64,000 nucleotides of DNA, taken from the NCBI GenBank assembly GCA_011109175.1, contig RDEW01000020.1:619273-683272 (forward strand). The letters run 5' to 3'. The DNA comes from Dicyema japonicum (lineage: Eukaryota; Dicyemida; Rhombozoa; Dicyemidae). Under the pieces are notes generated by a model. The model had not been told where the DNA came from. It made no database searches and was given only the letters and a program-made list of their open reading frames with translations. This document shows, in pieces, positions 11,466 through 23,340 of the stretch (position 1 is its first letter; every line of letters begins with the position of its first letter). The position numbers and the translations under genes were made by a program.

Positions 11466-12392
11466 ATATATGACAAAACTACTTCAGAATTCTTTTATAC
11501 TTCACGTGGAATTCCGCAAGGAGACTCTTTGTCACCAGTTCTATTCATAATCTACCTGGAGGCTGCACTGAGAGATTTCAGGCCTTTAATTGAGAACAAC
11601 AAAATAATCGAGTTAATATATGCAGACGATCTTGACTTTGTTTCTGAAGATGTTGAAATTCTTCATCACGTTCTCAAGAACTCACCAAATGCCTTTTCTA
11701 AATGGTTCTTAGTTGTCAATCAAGACAAAACTGAATATACAAAACTTGTACGAGCTATACGCACTTACGATGAATCATGGAGAAGGCATAAAAAAGTTGG
11801 TTCATTACTTGGAGACTCAGAAGATGTTACCCACAGAAAAATCCTTTCCACTGCTGCATATAAAAAATTCTTAACTATCTGGCGTTCTAAGAAGAGCATA
11901 ACTACGAATACAAAGCTAAAATTGTATAAAATATTCGTGGTTCCAGTCCTGACATACAACTGTGGGACATGGGGGATTACGAAACGGGAAATGGACAATC
12001 TGGATCAATTTCATAGAAATCAACTAAGAAACATCTTGAGAATACATTTCCCGAAAAAGATATCAAATTCAGAACTGTACAAAAGATGTGGCTTAAGGCC
12101 ATTATCAGAGGAGATTCTCAAGGCTAGGTGGAGACTTTTTGGTCACATCTTACGAATGGATATGTTGACTCCACCAAACATTGCAATGGAGAACTATTTC
12201 GCACAACTGAAGGGATCATTCCGTGGCAGGCCTAGAGTGACGTTGCCTTCAGTAATAAATGATGGCCTAATCCGAATAAACAAAACTCTACGAAATGGTG
12301 AAGATCTTGACTCACTACGAGCAATGGCCCGGAACAGGGGAACATGGAAGAGGATGTGTGGGAGGATACTGGCACAAGGGGAACTTAATTAA
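11466..12392 (+). mobile_element. LINE-A copy A4, best-preserved RT C-terminal half
   Basis: One open frame of about 300 residues covers the second half of a non-LTR reverse transcriptase. It shows TSRGIPQGDSLSPVLF (RT motif 4/B), LIYADDLDFVSED (catalytic YADD), the VVPVLTYNCGTWG connection, HRNQLRNILRI, RWRLFGHILRMD and a C-terminal tail ending GRILAQGELN. The stop is TAA and is followed by AT-rich DNA. The 5' end is an abrupt truncation at about 11466, as expected of incomplete target-primed reverse transcription. It is the reference copy for recognising the other LINE-A fragments here. The lack of stops suggests it is a young insertion. Confidence 0.9.
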
Positions 12393-12564
12393 TCTAATTA
12401 ATTTTTGATTTCCCGGGAGTGCTTAAAAAAAATATGAAAAGTAATGACAACGTTAGTGTGGTGCCATGTGGTTACTTGAATTGAAGATTTTGTTTGTTTC
12501 TTCTGTTACTCCTCTTCCTTTTTGGTTCCAGAGAGCTTGAATTGTTATTGTAGTCATGTGGTAT

Positions 12565-12765
12565 ACTATCTCTGGTGGGACCAGATATAATCCTCACTTA
12601 TATCCAAAAGGGGCCATTAGTCAACTACCATCCAGAGAAGTTCCCCCAGGAAGGCACTTCTTTCAAGTCCGAGCATGCAAAGACTGCTGAGGGAGGCCGG
12701 GATCACCTGAATTTTTTTCATTCTGGCTATGACGGTGTTTTTCTGGTTCAATAATTTTAATTTAA
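12565..12765 (+). repeat. Dispersed repeat R1, copy 2
   Basis: About 200 bp matching 41060-41255 in the same orientation. Shared anchors include TCAAGTCCGAGCATGC, AGACTGCTGAGG, a GGGATCACCTGA/TGTGATCACCTGA block and the very similar 3' end GGTGTTTTTCTGGTTCAATA. No open frame is shared, so a non-autonomous element or a LINE 3' end is likely. Its class is not known. Confidence 0.75.
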
Positions 12766-12769
12766 TAAA

Positions 12770-13590
12770 CATCTCGATGACAATCAACGAACATCGAGTT
12801 GTTCCAGTCCCATCATGAATGTGATGGTTCGATGATTCGTACTCAAGACAGCAATCAAAGAATTGAAGTTCTACGGGTAATTATATTATCCTCAAAGGCT
12901 AAAGATCAAAATCAGTCGAGTACGTTAGTGTTGGATTGTGCACCACCTAGACTTGGGCATGTTCCTCTTGAAGGATGGTAAATTATACACAATTTTCGTG
13001 CACTCAGACGGGCATAGAACTAAGTGGTTGTGTCACAGAATAAGTTCTGAATTTAATTTACCAAAATAACCAAAACCTACAACCAAATTGACAAAATAAT
13101 ATGCCTGTATTAATGGATTGACAGCAACAATAAAATGGTCATTGCTATACTCTCAGTAAAGAAGCATATAGCCTTGCAAAAAAGATAAGGGAATTATTAA
13201 AATACGCATAACCACATTCGAGACATTATAACCTGGACAGCTTAAAGAATGACACCAACTGTGTCTGTGTACAGGAAGTATTTTAATAAATGACTGAGGA
13301 ACCTACCAATAAACTTATCCCCTCAAGAATCATGGGATCGAATTCAGAAAATCATGCACACTGCGCCGACACATATTTAACAACCAAAATGATTTACTAC
13401 CAGTGGAAGCAACCGTATTAAGCAGTTGACCAGTTTATCAAAGATTTTCTACATTGGGGGAGCAACTATTAAGTAAAAAATTAAGTAGGTCGTTAAACGG
13501 GAGTCAAAGAGGAGGGGGATAGATCGAATCAAACACAAGGCTAGCGTGAAAGACAACAAAAAGTTTAACGAAACTGCACGACTACTTTAT
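12770..13590. other. No gene recognised
   Basis: A 60-residue frame at 12799-12981 has no known motif. The remainder carries many stops in all frames and may be decayed LINE 5' sequence, because a LINE-A copy follows directly. Confidence 0.35.
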
Positions 13591-14500
13591 GGTCGTTTGT
13601 ATAAACCTCCAATAACTCGATGATAAGGATGGAAGACGTATTGCTGATCAATATGAGGTAGTGGAAATCATAGGACACCATTTTAAAAAATATTTACATC
13701 GGATGTCTCCATTGATTTCTAAAAGGCTATATGAAGGAGAGAATTAACTCCCCAAGAAGTTCAACCAGGTAATAATGACAAGAGTCCTCTTCTATATGGA
13801 CTTAAGGTGGAACTTTTTAAATACGGAACGTCTATTCGAGAATATTGGGAGGATTCTGAACAACATGGTTAGACATAGAACTTTAGAAAGTTACTATAAT
13901 GAATACAATAAAGGTGATGTCTAACAGGGAAACTGAAGGATATTTATAAGCATACCACTTCTGAAAGGGAAGATCTACGTCAGATGCTATATGGAGTCAT
14001 AAATACAACTGTATAAAGATTTAAAACGGAGACAACTATCATATTAATATAGACGAGCCTTAGATTCTGTAAGTCGACGAAACTACGCTTGTACACACGT
14101 TGTCTAGCCTGTACTGCTCTAAAACGTGAGTACATGGGAATGCTAAGAGACAGACTCGTAAAAGTTGTATTCTTTCCACCGAACACAATTGAGACAAACG
14201 ATATCGTTTCAAGAGTCTCAACAGAACTGTTTACGAGAGGATGAAGTGTTGAAATCACTAAAGTTAGATGGAGGCTATTTGACACGTGGACCTGCATACC
14301 CCAGCTAATGTGGTCATGGAGGACTTATTCGCCTCTGACAATCCCCGATTCATGAACGACCGATCGTCACCCTTCCTATGGTCCTCGTCGTGGACCTATA
14401 AAAGATTTGGAGACGTTTAAGAGAAGGATCTGGATGGACTACGTGACTTATGACAGTGGCGAGTGTTGGAAGAAGACTCTTACTAGTTTATCTAGTTTCA
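13590..14500 (+). mobile_element. LINE-A copy A5, decayed
   Basis: Begins with an RT N-terminal block (DGRRIADQYEVVEIIGHHFK near 13640) that parallels the start of copy A1. It ends with a tail readable across frames as RWRLF, PANVVMEDLFA and a counterpart of the ...DLDGLRDL segment of copy A4 (14260-14480). Internal stops and frame changes are frequent. The middle, including the catalytic motif, cannot be read. Confidence 0.6.
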
Positions 14501-14939
14501 CATGCTTTGTCATTCCATGCAGGACAAAGTGCTTAATAATAATTTTCTCTAAATAATATCATGAGCTTAAAGATAAATAAATATGCATGTCTCGATCATT
14601 TTGAAAGAATAATGATAGGAGAAAAAGGAGCTGGCTCATTGAGCTCATTTCCTTGTAAATTGTCAGGGGAAATAAGCTCAATTATGAGAGCCAGTAGTTG
14701 TTAAATTAGTTTTTGCATCAAACCGTTTTTATTTAAAAATTCTCAATGGTTCATACATATGAGATACTAGTGATTTCGCACACACTAAGAGGGAAGGTCA
14801 GATCTCGTGCAATTATTGAGACCTATGATAACCAGGTTGTGAACCAGGTTGTCCCACATATCAGGGCCTATTATTAATGATGAGTCCCATATTGTTGCAA
14901 AGAAAAGTTTAGTGACACAAATATTTAACAAAAATAAAG

Positions 14940-15531
14940 TCAAATCAATTTTTTGAGTTTAAAGAACCGCTTAAAGTAAAGATATTGTGCCATAGTAAGT
15001 GCAGTCATAAAGATGAGAGCCAACACTGAGGAATAGAATACAACATCAGCCGTCCTCTCTGTCATATAATACATATTCACTACCATTTGTGGACACTTGC
15101 TGTCTTTGTTTGTCAATCATCCTTTCGGAGTCTTCGGCTATTTGAGACATCTCCTTCTCCAAGAAACCCAATACTCTATCCAAAGGAACACTGCATCCTC
15201 TTGCAGTTTATTAGTCTCCTCCACACTGGCATTGAATGAGACATGTGATGTGTCCCCAATCATTCTGAAACACACATTCAGATAGTTATCATCGTGGGTT
15301 GTCACAGCAAACTCACTTTTACGGTTCCCTTGGTCTTTAAACATCAACTGGAATTTGTTATCCTCAACAAAAATGTCAGCCTCAACATGTCCAGGTCTAT
15401 CACGTGTTATACTGTACTTTCCTCACCAATCTGTTAGAGTGTGACTTTACAATAACACATCTTGTCTCATAAGCTTTCACGTCAAAGTTTAGGTTTAATA
15501 CATTGTTTAATAATATAATTAAGTATAACAT
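14940..15531 (-). CDS. p24/TMED cargo-receptor protein (TMED10-like), frame-broken twice
   Basis: p24-family type I membrane protein that cycles between ER and Golgi in COPI/COPII vesicles. In order: a short hydrophobic signal (MLYLIILLNNVLN), a GOLD domain with the conserved first cysteine (YETRC) and YLNVCF second cysteine, a coiled-coil stretch (PLDRVLGFLEKEM), one transmembrane segment (VVFYSSVLALIFM) and the cytosolic YFKRFFKLKKLI tail, whose FF and KK motifs bind COP coats. One 25-nt intron lies at 15059-15083. Continuity needs a one-base change near 15412-15422 (an AAA run) and another near 15185-15190 (a TT run). Everything else fits about 195 residues. I regard it as a real gene with assembly errors; a recent pseudogene is the alternative. 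Confidence 0.8.
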
Positions 15532-16410
15532 CAACACGTCACTATTATTTTTTAAATTTATTATTATTTTTATTAATTAGAATTTATTAACAATTAAAAT
15601 ATATGAAGGTCCTCACTTTATCCTCTGTCTCGCCCAATTTCTGACTCGGGAACGCCCAGTGTTTGGCCGGCATTCAAAAAGAATCTCTCTCTTCCCTTTT
15701 CCAGTGGAGGGGTTCCCATAATGGCGGATATGGATGAACGTGGTTCTTTGAAAGGATGAATCCAACTCCATTTGCGATAATAGGTAAGACTTTTTTTAAA
15801 TACATCCAGAGTTATTAAAAAATCTATAAAAATACAGAAAATCGGACTCAGAGGGATAACTGGATGTTCAAATTAACCACTATTGATCTCCTTGAGGAAA
15901 CAGAAATCCTTCACATTGCATACCATCTGGAAATGAGAGCCATACAATTTCTCTCCAAACATACAATCCAGACCATACTAGTCATTCAGATTTTTAAGAA
16001 AATGAAAATCATCATATGACCTGTCTAGAATGTTCAATCCCGTCCTTCCCTCAAGACAGGGATCGTTTGTAGCAGTTACTGAGGTAACATAATCCACATT
16101 AAGGTTTCTTATATTATGACTATCTATTGATGGAAATAAATTGCTATCACAAATTCTGACTATGATTACTCATAATCCACATAATACGGTGAGGATTCTT
16201 GTGTTACTCAAATAACCCGACAATCTATTTTATATGTGTTTGAAGAAAGACAAAGTGAAGAAATCTATTCAGAACTTCCATAAGTTTTCCAATATGTACC
16301 GAATCGGATGTGCGGTACATTTAAATGCCAAGTATTTCAATAGATTTTTTATATTTTTGGCATAGGGCACAATACCATATGTGCCCCCACACTACATCGG
16401 CCTGCCTGTC
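15532..16410. other. No gene recognised apart from repeat R2
   Basis: A very AT-rich stretch (15535-15610) is followed by repeat R2 and then about 650 bases with no frame I can assign. Confidence 0.35.
15645..15745 (-). repeat. Dispersed repeat R2, copy 2
   Basis: Reverse-orientation partner of 6272-6372. On the minus strand it reads ATCCATATCCGCCATTATGG, then GAACCCCTCCACTGGAAAAG, a GATTCTTTTTGAAT block and a GGGCGTTC end. It shares the same order and spacing as copy 1 with scattered substitutions. Confidence 0.6.
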
Positions 16411-16419
16411 CGAAATCCA

Positions 16420-16840
16420 TTTTGCCCAGGGGATAGGAATTTGTTCACTGTTTTCTATCCGGTGTAATCCAATGAGAGATAGTGTTTAGCGTATGGCAGT
16501 TAGTAGAATAATTGTTCTAAGGTTACAAAGGGGACTTTTAGATTTCCCGGGTTTTTGTAGAGGTATTAGCCACCCTTTCCCAGTTCCAGGCATTGTCTCC
16601 TGGAGAGACCGATTGAAAACATTGTTAATCATTTTGGCTAGCTCCTCCGGGGTATGTTTTAAAAGTTCTGCTGGGATATTCCGCAGATCTTTCGGTGTTC
16701 AGTTTTTTAATTGTTTGAAGAGTTTCCGAAATGCTTATTGGGTGCAATAGAGTTGATTTGTTAGGTTTCAGCATTGAGTAGTCAGTTTTACTGTGCATGT
16801 TGAATACAAGATCAAAGTGCTTTATTAACGTCCCCAATAA
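16420..16840 (-). mobile_element. LINE-A copy A6, RT N-terminal region
   Basis: The minus-strand reading gives SISETLQTIKKL, then ERSADIPAELLKHTPEELAK (one base ambiguous), PGTGKGWLIPLQKPGKSKSP and LLTAIRKTLSLIGLHRI. These are the same blocks in the same order as copy A1 (EELAKMINNVFN...LIP..KPGKSK...RKTLSL). The fragment stops before the catalytic motifs. It is a non-LTR RT remnant with few stops but frame changes. Confidence 0.7.
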
Positions 16841-18430
16841 CAGTACGGGGAAGTTATCATGTACAGTTATTAAGGCCGAACACCTCCCTTATAACATACA
16901 CTAAAGATTTAATTATTGCTAGCAGAACAAATACGTATATATGGGAAAATCAGAACTTCAGTCACATCTAAACGACCTTGAGGATTAGCTGTCTTCGAAC
17001 AATAAAAATATTCATATACCACAAAAGGATATGCTAGAAATAGACTTTATGGAGATATTATTCAATTAAGATATCCAAGAATACTGGAAGAGACCTTTGA
17101 CTCCTTGCTCTCTTTTTTCTAACATATGGAGAAGGGTCTCCGGAAACTCGACATAATTAAATAATTTCTTAATTTAGGTCACCCAACAGTCACAAGAATA
17201 CGCTACCGTCTTATATAATCAGCTCTTAAAGCCGACTGTGGAGTACGTCTGTGCCTCCTGAGCTATGGAATTTCAATTTAGAACTTCTACACGATTAATT
17301 CCAAAATGCTTAACTAATTTTTCTTCCCAACTATTTCCCCCATTACTTGATCACTAGCAATCCAGAACAATGGATCCGGTTTCATCACTCTATGCGGATC
17401 CAAATCCGATCGCTTCTATCAATCTGGTCAGAAGCCGCCAATACACGTAAATTGAGGAAAAACTCACTCCTTTCCAAATTCTGATGAAAGAGGAGCGTCA
17501 TGGATTCAGAAAAGCTGTGGATACTATGGAGGAGCACAGCAAAAACCTCTAAATCCTGTTGAGGTCTACTCAGATCACTTATATGATTTAACAACTTATT
17601 TCTTGGTGTTCCCCTTTGTGAGGTTTAATAATAATTAACCTTTGATATAATGATTAATCATGCAAATAAGCTATTTATCATATAAAGAAATAAGATGGTC
17701 AAACTGTGATTACCGGATCGTGATGTGTTGTAAATTCCCGACAAAAATACTGGTGGTTCCGGGTACAAATCTCATCCATTCGGTTCCACCGATCTAGCTT
17801 CTGCATTGAGGAGTTACGCCGTCATCAGTGATTCATCACTATGGAACGAAAAACATATTTGATGTCTTGGATTAATTAGCATGACTTTTCTTTACTTCTA
17901 GAATAAATTGTGTTGTCTAAAACAAGAAATTATGTGATCCCGGCGAATTTCGATAGAACTCTCAGCTTGGCCCGGTGGTCTGTGGTATTTTCGATAAGTA
18001 CGCGTAGATAAATATTAAAGAATAAATTAATAAAAAAATAATTAATAAAAATATAAACAAAGTAAAATCTCTATATTGTCACAATAAAATGTGACTTGAA
18101 TTATTGATAACTAAGGATCCCCTATATACAACCACAGCACTTTTGATAATATTAGAATCATTTGAAATGCAATCGGAGTTAATTGAGGTCACCTAAATAA
18201 ATGAATTTTTCTGTGTGTTAAAGCATTAAACAATAATGAGATGTGTACATTCTGTGTTGGATTATGATAATTATGTGAACCTAACAACCCTGATGTTGTC
18301 TCGTAGGTAAATAAAGTGAGTTAATAAGAATATATTTTTGACTATTTTCTCCATATTAAATTAGCATGATAATTATTATATACGTCACAACATTACATTT
18401 AACACTTAAACTACCGTCCTTGACCGCAAT
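16841..18430. other. No gene recognised upstream of PKG
   Basis: Around 17385-17594 a 70-residue minus-strand frame has no known motif. 17690-18000 is relatively GC-rich and may be repeat debris. From 18000 to 18430 the DNA is very AT-rich and leads into the PKG 5' flank, whose last 25 bases (ending ACCGTCCTTGACCGCAAT) are duplicated at 23341-23364. Confidence 0.35.
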
Positions 18431-20745
18431 ATGTCAAAGAAGGGGCTCTCTGCTAGTAATGAACTTAAACAAGCTCAGAGGATTATCAAAGAAAAGGACG
18501 AAGAGATTGCTAATTTAAAACGACAACTCAATAAACTCCAGTCTGTCCTCTCCTATGGGAATACTTGGCAAAACACTGATAACAACACCTCTCGAAACAA
18601 GAAGGCCGGCATTTCTGCAAAGACAATGGGGGAAACAGAAGTAACCGCCAAGAGAATATCAAAATCAGAAGAGTATGTTCATTAGTAACACAATAGGGAC
18701 ACTTGTCTAATACTAAACGCTCTCTCAGAAAATGACTTTTTTGTGAACCTCGAGTCCTCCGCCCTCAAACAGCTTGTGCCTTATATGTATTTGCGACACT
18801 TCTCTAAGGACTCTACAGTAATTCGTGAGGGAGAGTCAGGCAGTGAGTTTTTCATAATAAAAAGTACTGGGTCTATTAATTTAATAGGTGGGACTTTGGA
18901 AGTATTTGACTCATCGGGGACACGACTTGTGGTTTTGGGAAGTGGATGTGTGTTTGGTGAATTGGCCATTCTATATAACTGTGCGAGGACTGCCACAGTC
19001 AAATGTTGGTGGTTTATGAGATTGTTAGGCACTGAGGACTCTACTGTGTTTGTTATGAATCAATCTGTCTTCAAAAGCATAATGATTAGTGGACAAAAGA
19101 ACATAACCTCTGCACGACTTCAATTTCTGTCGAGGTATTGTTTGTATGCATGTCAGTGTCCCTTTGTTCAAGGATGTCAAAAAAGAGAAACTCCTAATGA
19201 TTTCTGATGCTCTGGAACAGGTAAATGTTAATTTTATTGTAGGAATCATACAAACAGGGAGATGTAATTGTTAGACAGGGGGAGATTGGGACTCACTTTT
19301 TCATAGTGGTACGTGGAAAGGTGTAGTAATGAGTGATTATTAGGTGGAAGTATTGCAGGAAGTGAACAATCAAATAAAGTCAATAAGGGAATTGAATAAA
19401 GGTGACTTTTTCGGAGAGCAGGCATTACTTAGGTAATGTTGGGGGGTTAGTTTGAAGCACAGAGAAAAGGACAGCGACAGTGGTAGCGGTGACAGAGGTG
19501 GAATGTTTGGTATTGGACAGAGAGTAAATATTATATTGATTGAGAACTCTTATATTGTACATTGGGGAGTTGGAAATGTTAAAGGCATACAAATATGATG
19601 ACAAAGTGGTGGTAAGAGTGAGGGAGATTCCCCCCAGTTTGGTTGGAGTGGGAGTGAAGGACATGAAAATATTAAAAACTCTAGGATTGGGAGGATTCGG
19701 TCGTGTAGAACTGGTAGTAATAGACTAATAAAGGGAAGGTTCAAGTAGGGACAGAATCATTTGCATTAAAATGTCTATCAAAATGTCATATAGTAAACTC
19801 CCACCAAGAACAGCATATTATACAGGAGAAGGACATATTATTGTCATGTAATAGTCCCCATATAATAAAGTGATCATATTATTACATTTAGATTGTTCAC
19901 TACATTCAAAGACTCACGATATGTCTATTTACTAATGGAGGTCACTTTGGGAGGAGAACTATGGACTATATTACGAAACAAGTCACTCCTTTACTTAATT
20001 TAGGAAACGTTTCTCGGAGGAGACAGCCAGATTTTGTTTGGGATGTGTTATACTGGCCATTGAGTACCTACACTCTAATGGTATCGTCTACAGAGACATG
20101 AAGCCTGAAAACCTAATGATTGACTCACAGGGATACATTAAAATGGTTAATGTCCTCTTATTTTAGGTTGACTTTGGATTTGCTAAGAGACTTTCTAAAG
20201 GCTGTAAAACATGGACATTCTGTGGCACTCCTGAATATGTCGCCCCTGAAATAATCCTCAACAAGGGACATGACTTTGCTGTAGACTACTGGTCTTTGGG
20301 AATACTTATATTTGAGTTACTTACTGGAAGGTAATATTTACTCACAACAGTCCCCCATTTGTTGGCAAAGAACCATTAGTCATATACAAACAGATCTTTA
20401 AAGGAGTCGCCTCCATCGACTATCCACGATATGTCGGCAAACGAGCTCGTAGTTTCATGTCCTCAGTATGTAAACCCTCTCCTTTTGAACGTCTTGGATA
20501 TGCTAAAAATAATATTGATGATATTAAAACACATCCGTATATTCACTCTCACATTTCAGGCTATTTCAGGGATTTGACTGGCCAAGGCTCTCTTCTTTGA
20601 AACTTAAGAGTAGTTTAGTCCCCACTGTATTTATTCCTCTCACTTTTAGATTAAATCTCCCACTGATACCAGAAATTTCGATAAATTTCCACCAAAACAT
20701 GATTTACCCGATGAAGAGTTTTCTGGATGGGACTACGAATTCTGA
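18431..20745 (+). CDS. cGMP-dependent protein kinase (PKG), sixteen exons
   Basis: Complete PKG I-like kinase. Fifteen introns of 20-25 nt restore one frame: 18673-18696, 18864-18887, 19005-19028, 19135-19156, 19221-19242, 19321-19343, 19433-19457, 19524-19544, 19714-19738, 19870-19891, 19982-20003, 20146-20166, 20331-20350, 20537-20559, 20627-20649. Domains in order: N-terminal leucine zipper ([20 protein letters not shown]), autoinhibitory-like KKAGISAK, cNMP site A ([18 protein letters not shown]), site B (FFGEQALL...RTATVV), then an AGC kinase with [10 protein letters not shown] glycine loop, FALKCL lysine, YRDMKPEN catalytic loop, [20 protein letters not shown] activation segment and a C-terminal GWDYEF tail (family GWDIDF). 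All catalytic residues are present; no frameshift is needed. Total about 660 residues, normal for PKG I. A truncated copy of its 5' end lies 4.9 kb downstream. Confidence 0.96.
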
Positions 20746-21449
20746 CTTTGTTTAAATAACAAATTTAATACTTTTTTCCCTCGATTATTAGTTATGCCGA
20801 CTTGAGTACCTGGGAGATTGAAGGCAGACGTTTCCTACTGGTTAGTGAGGCTGGAGTAGAAAATTAACTAATTTGTCTTACTTTTTTTACTGAGGCCCAA
20901 CTTGAAAAGGTTTTACTTAACCCACTAACCAGTGGGCCAACCCCAATTAAGTACATCAAATTGTGGGGGAACTCGAGGCAGAGGAAATCTCTTGAAGAGT
21001 GGTAGGTTTTTTAAGGGATAATTATTATAACCCCGGAAACACAGAAAAGAGGGAAAAGTTATTGTATTACTTAGGTGATTCCGGTGTCAGTGCATCTCCC
21101 TCTGTTCCGACTTTGTCTGTAATCCTTAAGGGCGTCCAAAAGGGAGAAGGTTTAAATTCAAATTTACGAGCATACTTATGGTAGGCAAGAATCTCCTCTT
21201 CAGAGGGGCTTGCAGAAGACCTTGCCATTTTTACGAAGTTGTGCTGTCTGTCCTCGAGATTCTCCATCACTTTTGTGACATTGAGTGTATTCATCATCGA
21301 TTAGGTGGATGTCATTCTGTTAGGTTCAAGAAGGAATCGCAGGCACTGATTCTGTATGACTTATAGTTTTTGTGGATATTGATAAGGGTGTAATCATGCT
21401 TGTTCGATTGTTGGTATTGTTTGTATAATAATTCATCTGGTGGAAGGGT
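20746..21449. other. Possible unrecognised coding segments downstream of PKG
   Basis: Two protein-like stretches occur. On the plus strand, 20890-21000 reads AQLEKVLLNPLTSGPTPIKY and onward. On the minus strand, 21067-21297 is an open frame with FVKMARSSASPSEEEILAYH and a proline-rich end. I cannot match either to a family or join them with introns. They may be a gene of unknown type or old element sequence next to the SINE. Confidence 0.3.
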
Positions 21450-21640
21450 TTGATCATCAATGGATACTCACTGCGGAACTGTTGTCTAGAAAGGACCCAC
21501 ACACAAGAAAAAGAAAAAAAGAAGTGAAGATCATTCCTTCTACGATTAGTTAAAATTAACTGTTCTTTACTTAAATAAAGTGTGTCCGCCTATGTGGAGC
21601 TATAAATATTATGGCTCTCGTGAAAAGGCAGTTATTATTA
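21450..21640 (+). repeat. tRNA-derived SINE, 5'-truncated copy 1
   Basis: Matches the reverse complement of 28905-29120. Shared anchors are ACTCACTGCGGAACTG, GACCCACACACAAGAAAAAG, the ACTTAAATAAAGTGTGT block and a 3' part reading GCTATAAATATTATGGCTCT. The tRNA-like promoter head seen in copy 2 is missing here. Confidence 0.75.
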
Positions 21641-21976
21641 TAATAATTCAAGGGTGAAATAATAATAATTCAGGAGATGAAGATAGGATATTGGGTATCT
21701 AGTTAAAGATCCACCTTTTTTTAGACTCGGGAAACTAATGTCTCCACATGATGTGTGAAAATCATCAGAAGGTCAAATGTGACTCCGAGGATTGAGGGGT
21801 TATTCTTAAGTACTTCATTCCAAATTAATTTAGAACCGAGCGACGTATGTTTCCTATAGGAAGAGATAACAGTAATGTTCGACTACCCAGGGGCTATATT
21901 TATGCGGTTCTTTAAGAACCGTGGATTCATATTGTCGAGGGTTTCTACTATCCTCCTCGTAGATCAGCCTAAAATA

Positions 21977-22058
21977 GCCAACATGGCCGAGCGGTCTAAG
22001 GCGGCAGCTTAAGGTGCTGTTCTCGTAAGAGGCGTGGGTTCGAATCCCACTGTTGGTA
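21977..22058 (+). tRNA. tRNA-Leu (anticodon AAG)
   Basis: An 82-nt class II tRNA. The acceptor stem GCCAACA pairs with TGTTGGT (one G-U pair). The D-arm is TGGCCGAGCGGTCTAAGGC, which also holds the A box. The anticodon stem GCAGC/GCTGT encloses loop TTAAGGT with AAG at 22011-22013. A variable arm is followed by T-arm GTGGGTTCGAATCCCAC (B box). The discriminator is A. A TTCTTTTTT run right after the gene is a pol III terminator. Confidence 0.95.
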
Positions 22059-22127
22059 TTCTTTTTTATGATAATAGTTTTATTAAAACTACATTTTTAG
22101 TCATTTTAATAAAAACAGTCTATTACC

Positions 22128-22220
22128 TTCGTGAACACTGCTGGTTATTTGAGCGAATCTCACTCGCCATCCAAAGAGGGAATAGCCACGTAGTCAGGGC
22201 AGCCGCTATATGACCAATTA
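22128..22220 (+). mobile_element. LINE-B copy B2, extreme 3' coding tail
   Basis: The stretch reads GLFERISLAIQRGN-like sequence (TTATTTGAGCGAATCTCACT is present) and ends with a stop equivalent to those of copies B1 and B8. It is nearly the same segment as copy B6 at 41395. It begins about 70 bp after the tRNA-Leu gene. Confidence 0.65.
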
Positions 22221-22960
22221 CTCTCTTTTCTTTACCAAATAATAATTTAAATTTATTACGTAATAAGAAATACGGGCAACGACAGAAATAAAATTGTAGC
22301 CAAGCACCGTTGTGATGTGAAGAGGGCGCCAGAATGGAAGCTCGGCGGTGCAAGTCGTCCTTTTCCATAAGGGCCTAATAATTATTCTTTTACAAAATGT
22401 TGGTCCAGTTCCTTAGTAAGTGTGTATCAAGAGGGGTTTCTTCTAAAGTCACTGACCGATTCTTAAACTCGTCAACAATTTTGTGGTCAGAGCGGATTTG
22501 CAGTAATCTGGAAGAATGGTCCTGATAATAAATTTGTTGCTTGATAAAGACGACAGGAAGGATAGCAGGAAACGTCCACAACAGAAGTTAGTCCGATGTC
22601 CCAAATCTGACGGATAAGAATGCTTGCATAAATCCAATTTTATCGAAATTTATATTCACAGTTTCTTTAATAGACTTGGAGATAAGAATGTTGAAATTCC
22701 CAAACTTTCCGGAAAGAGGTATTAAGGAGAGGATTTTATAAATTTATAAAAACCACAAAATAAGCATTCTTGCATAATTAATTATCCAATTTGTGATTAT
22801 TATAATTTTCATGCGTATGACAGTGGAAATTGATGACTTTGTTTCTCAGCTACACAATCTTATTCATTACCATGGAAGGACGAGAGTACTTAATAATGTT
22901 GTTAGTTTTATTTATTAATTTAATTGTATTCCCAACCAGTCACGTAGGGATTAACAAATA
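22221..22960. other. No gene recognised
   Basis: A minus-strand frame (22390-22581) reads FIKQQIYYQDHSSRLLQIRS and similar but matches nothing I know. An upstream methionine in frame is possible near 22625. The region 22640-22960 is AT-rich. Confidence 0.3.
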
Positions 22961-23221
22961 ATGAACTCGAACCGTTCCACAGAAGGCAAATACGTCTGGT
23001 CATCGGTGATCAGTGGCCAAAAAGATTTCAAAAAACAATATACTCACATTAATGTCCTAAACAATCATCGATTATTGATGGAAACTTTTCGGACACATAA
23101 AACCAATTGTAAACTCCTCACACAAGAGGATATCGACAGCTTACAAAAAGGGCTACGGAACAAGGGATCCTGGAAGAAGTTAGTTAACCGGATCTGTCAG
23201 GTGGTTCAAGAGGAATCTTAA
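22961..23221 (+). mobile_element. LINE-A copy A7, C-terminal tail
   Basis: An 86-residue open frame whose last third (DIDSLQKGLRNKGSWKKLVN...) aligns with the C-terminal DLDSLRAMARNRGTWKRM tail of LINE-A copy A4. The first part is not recognisable. It is a 5'-truncated remnant. Confidence 0.55.
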
Positions 23222-23340
23222 TATCAATAATTTTATTCCATAAATCTAAAATATTTCAAAGTTGTGAAAAATTTAAAAAAAGTCATTAATAATAAACAAT
23301 TACAAATTTAATGGTTTTTTTTGCGTATAACAAAGTCATT

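Noticed and set aside
14940-15531. TMED as a certain pseudogene
   Set aside because: Two frame breaks exist, but signal, GOLD cysteines, membrane span, coat-binding tail and intron are all intact, and the same kind of error occurs in RPS2.
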